From positions 177,627 through 217,301 of the forward strand of contig RQSC01000033.1 in NCBI GenBank assembly GCA_013416795.1: a stretch of DNA of 39,675 nucleotides, written 5' to 3'. This DNA comes from Prasinococcaceae sp. CCMP 1430 (Eukaryota > Prasinodermophyta > Palmophyllophyceae > Prasinococcales > Prasinococcaceae). The notes under the pieces were generated by a model, which was not told where the DNA came from, did no database searches, and worked only from the letters and a program-made list of their open reading frames with translations. This document shows, one piece after another, positions 39,238-39,675 of the stretch. The translations under genes were made by a program, and so were the position numbers. How positions within the stretch are numbered: position 1 is the first letter of the stretch; each line of letters starts with the position of its first letter.

Positions 39238-39474
39238 TTCAAGATGCCATGCACAAATAAAAAAAGATTTGCGGAGGCTATGTGACACGCTCGCAGGCGC
39301 CGAAAAGGTCCGCCCCGTGACGTGGATCCTGACGTGGAGAATCCCCCGGTCGCGGCCTAAACCCTAAGGCCGCGATTCTAAACACGAACCCTAAATTGCG
39401 GGGTGCGAGCGACACAGACCCCGAACCCGGGGCGCGTTCCCCGAACGGGAGCGCGGGACCGCCCGTGAACGAGC

Positions 39475-39571
39475 GTGTGTGCGTGCGTGTGTGTGTGTGT
39501 GTGTGCGTGTGCGTGTGCGTGCGTGTGTGTGTGTGTGTGTGTATGTGTGTGTGTGTGTGTGTGTGCCTGTG

Positions 39572-39603
<32 letters not shown>
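39475..39603. repeat. (GT)n microsatellite
   Basis: About 130 bases of GT with CG and single-base interruptions, close to the right end of the window. Confidence 0.95.
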
Positions 39604-39675
39604 AGCGGGTGCGTCACAGCGAGGTGCTGCGGCGCGCGCGTCGCCCCTGCGCGGCTGCGGCGGCGGCTGCGGCGG

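Larger units (their letters stand above)
38766..39675. other. Right end, A/T-rich non-coding block
   Basis: No gene is recognised. The block has a much lower GC content than the rest. It contains poly-A runs, a long hairpin (39126-39237), CCTAAACCCTAA at 39356-39367 and AACCCTAAA at 39387-39395, a GCGTTCCCCGAACGG element (39434-39448) and a GT microsatellite. Confidence 0.6.

Noticed and set aside
32574-39603. Regularly spaced dinucleotide tracts considered as CRISPR-like or telomeric arrays
   Set aside because: They are simple (CA)n/(GT)n microsatellites with no direct-repeat and spacer structure.

Overview
The window is nuclear DNA of a eukaryote. It is extremely GC-rich, its genes carry short spliceosomal introns, and its protein families (radial-spoke and intraflagellar-transport proteins, canopy and saposin proteins, F-box/JmjC-type oxygenase, GLTP, ePHD) are eukaryotic. 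Two radial-spoke proteins and IFT52 mean the organism builds a motile flagellum. The GC bias, alternating (GC)n and (GT)n tracts, GTGCG-type splice donors and compact gene-dense layout suggest a unicellular alga, possibly a haptophyte. That taxonomic guess is inference; no rRNA or plastid marker is present.

Three single unknown bases (5430, 22296, 38765) each fall inside or at the edge of a coding region and look like joins between contigs. The window is best read as four blocks whose mutual order is not proven by the sequence.

Block 1 (1-5429): a MYND zinc-finger protein (-), a 5'-incomplete TPR-thioredoxin (TTL-type) protein (+) and an AGXT2-type aminotransferase (-) cut at its N-terminus.

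Block 2 (5431-22295): an extended-PHD protein (+) cut at its N-terminus, a TRIC-type cation channel (+), an ABCD/SbmA-like ABC transporter (-) head-to-head with an M14 carboxypeptidase (+), an unrecognised 508-residue protein (-), the radial-spoke pair RSPH14 (-) and RSP4/6 (+) transcribed divergently, and a large secreted leucine-rich-repeat protein (-) cut at its N-terminus.

Block 3 (22297-38764): an OGT-like TPR protein (-) divergent from a glycolipid transfer protein (+), a large unassigned TPR protein (+), a four-EF-hand protein (-), a canopy-family protein (+), IFT52 (-), a triple saposin-domain protein (+), a JMJD6-like JmjC protein (-) and a Ppx/GppA phosphatase (-) cut at its N-terminus.

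Block 4 (38766-39675) has no recognisable gene. It holds A/T-rich sequence with a long hairpin, telo-box-like motifs and a GT microsatellite.

Genes mostly alternate in strand, giving convergent pairs (stops 67 to about 270 bp apart) and divergent pairs (as little as 150 bp between start codons). The most biologically coherent unit is the divergent RSPH14-RSP4/6 pair. The most novel-looking signals are two short motifs that recur in intergenic DNA, the 508-residue orphan, the long hairpin near the right end, and the unusual donor-site usage. I did not find a convincing new multi-gene system.
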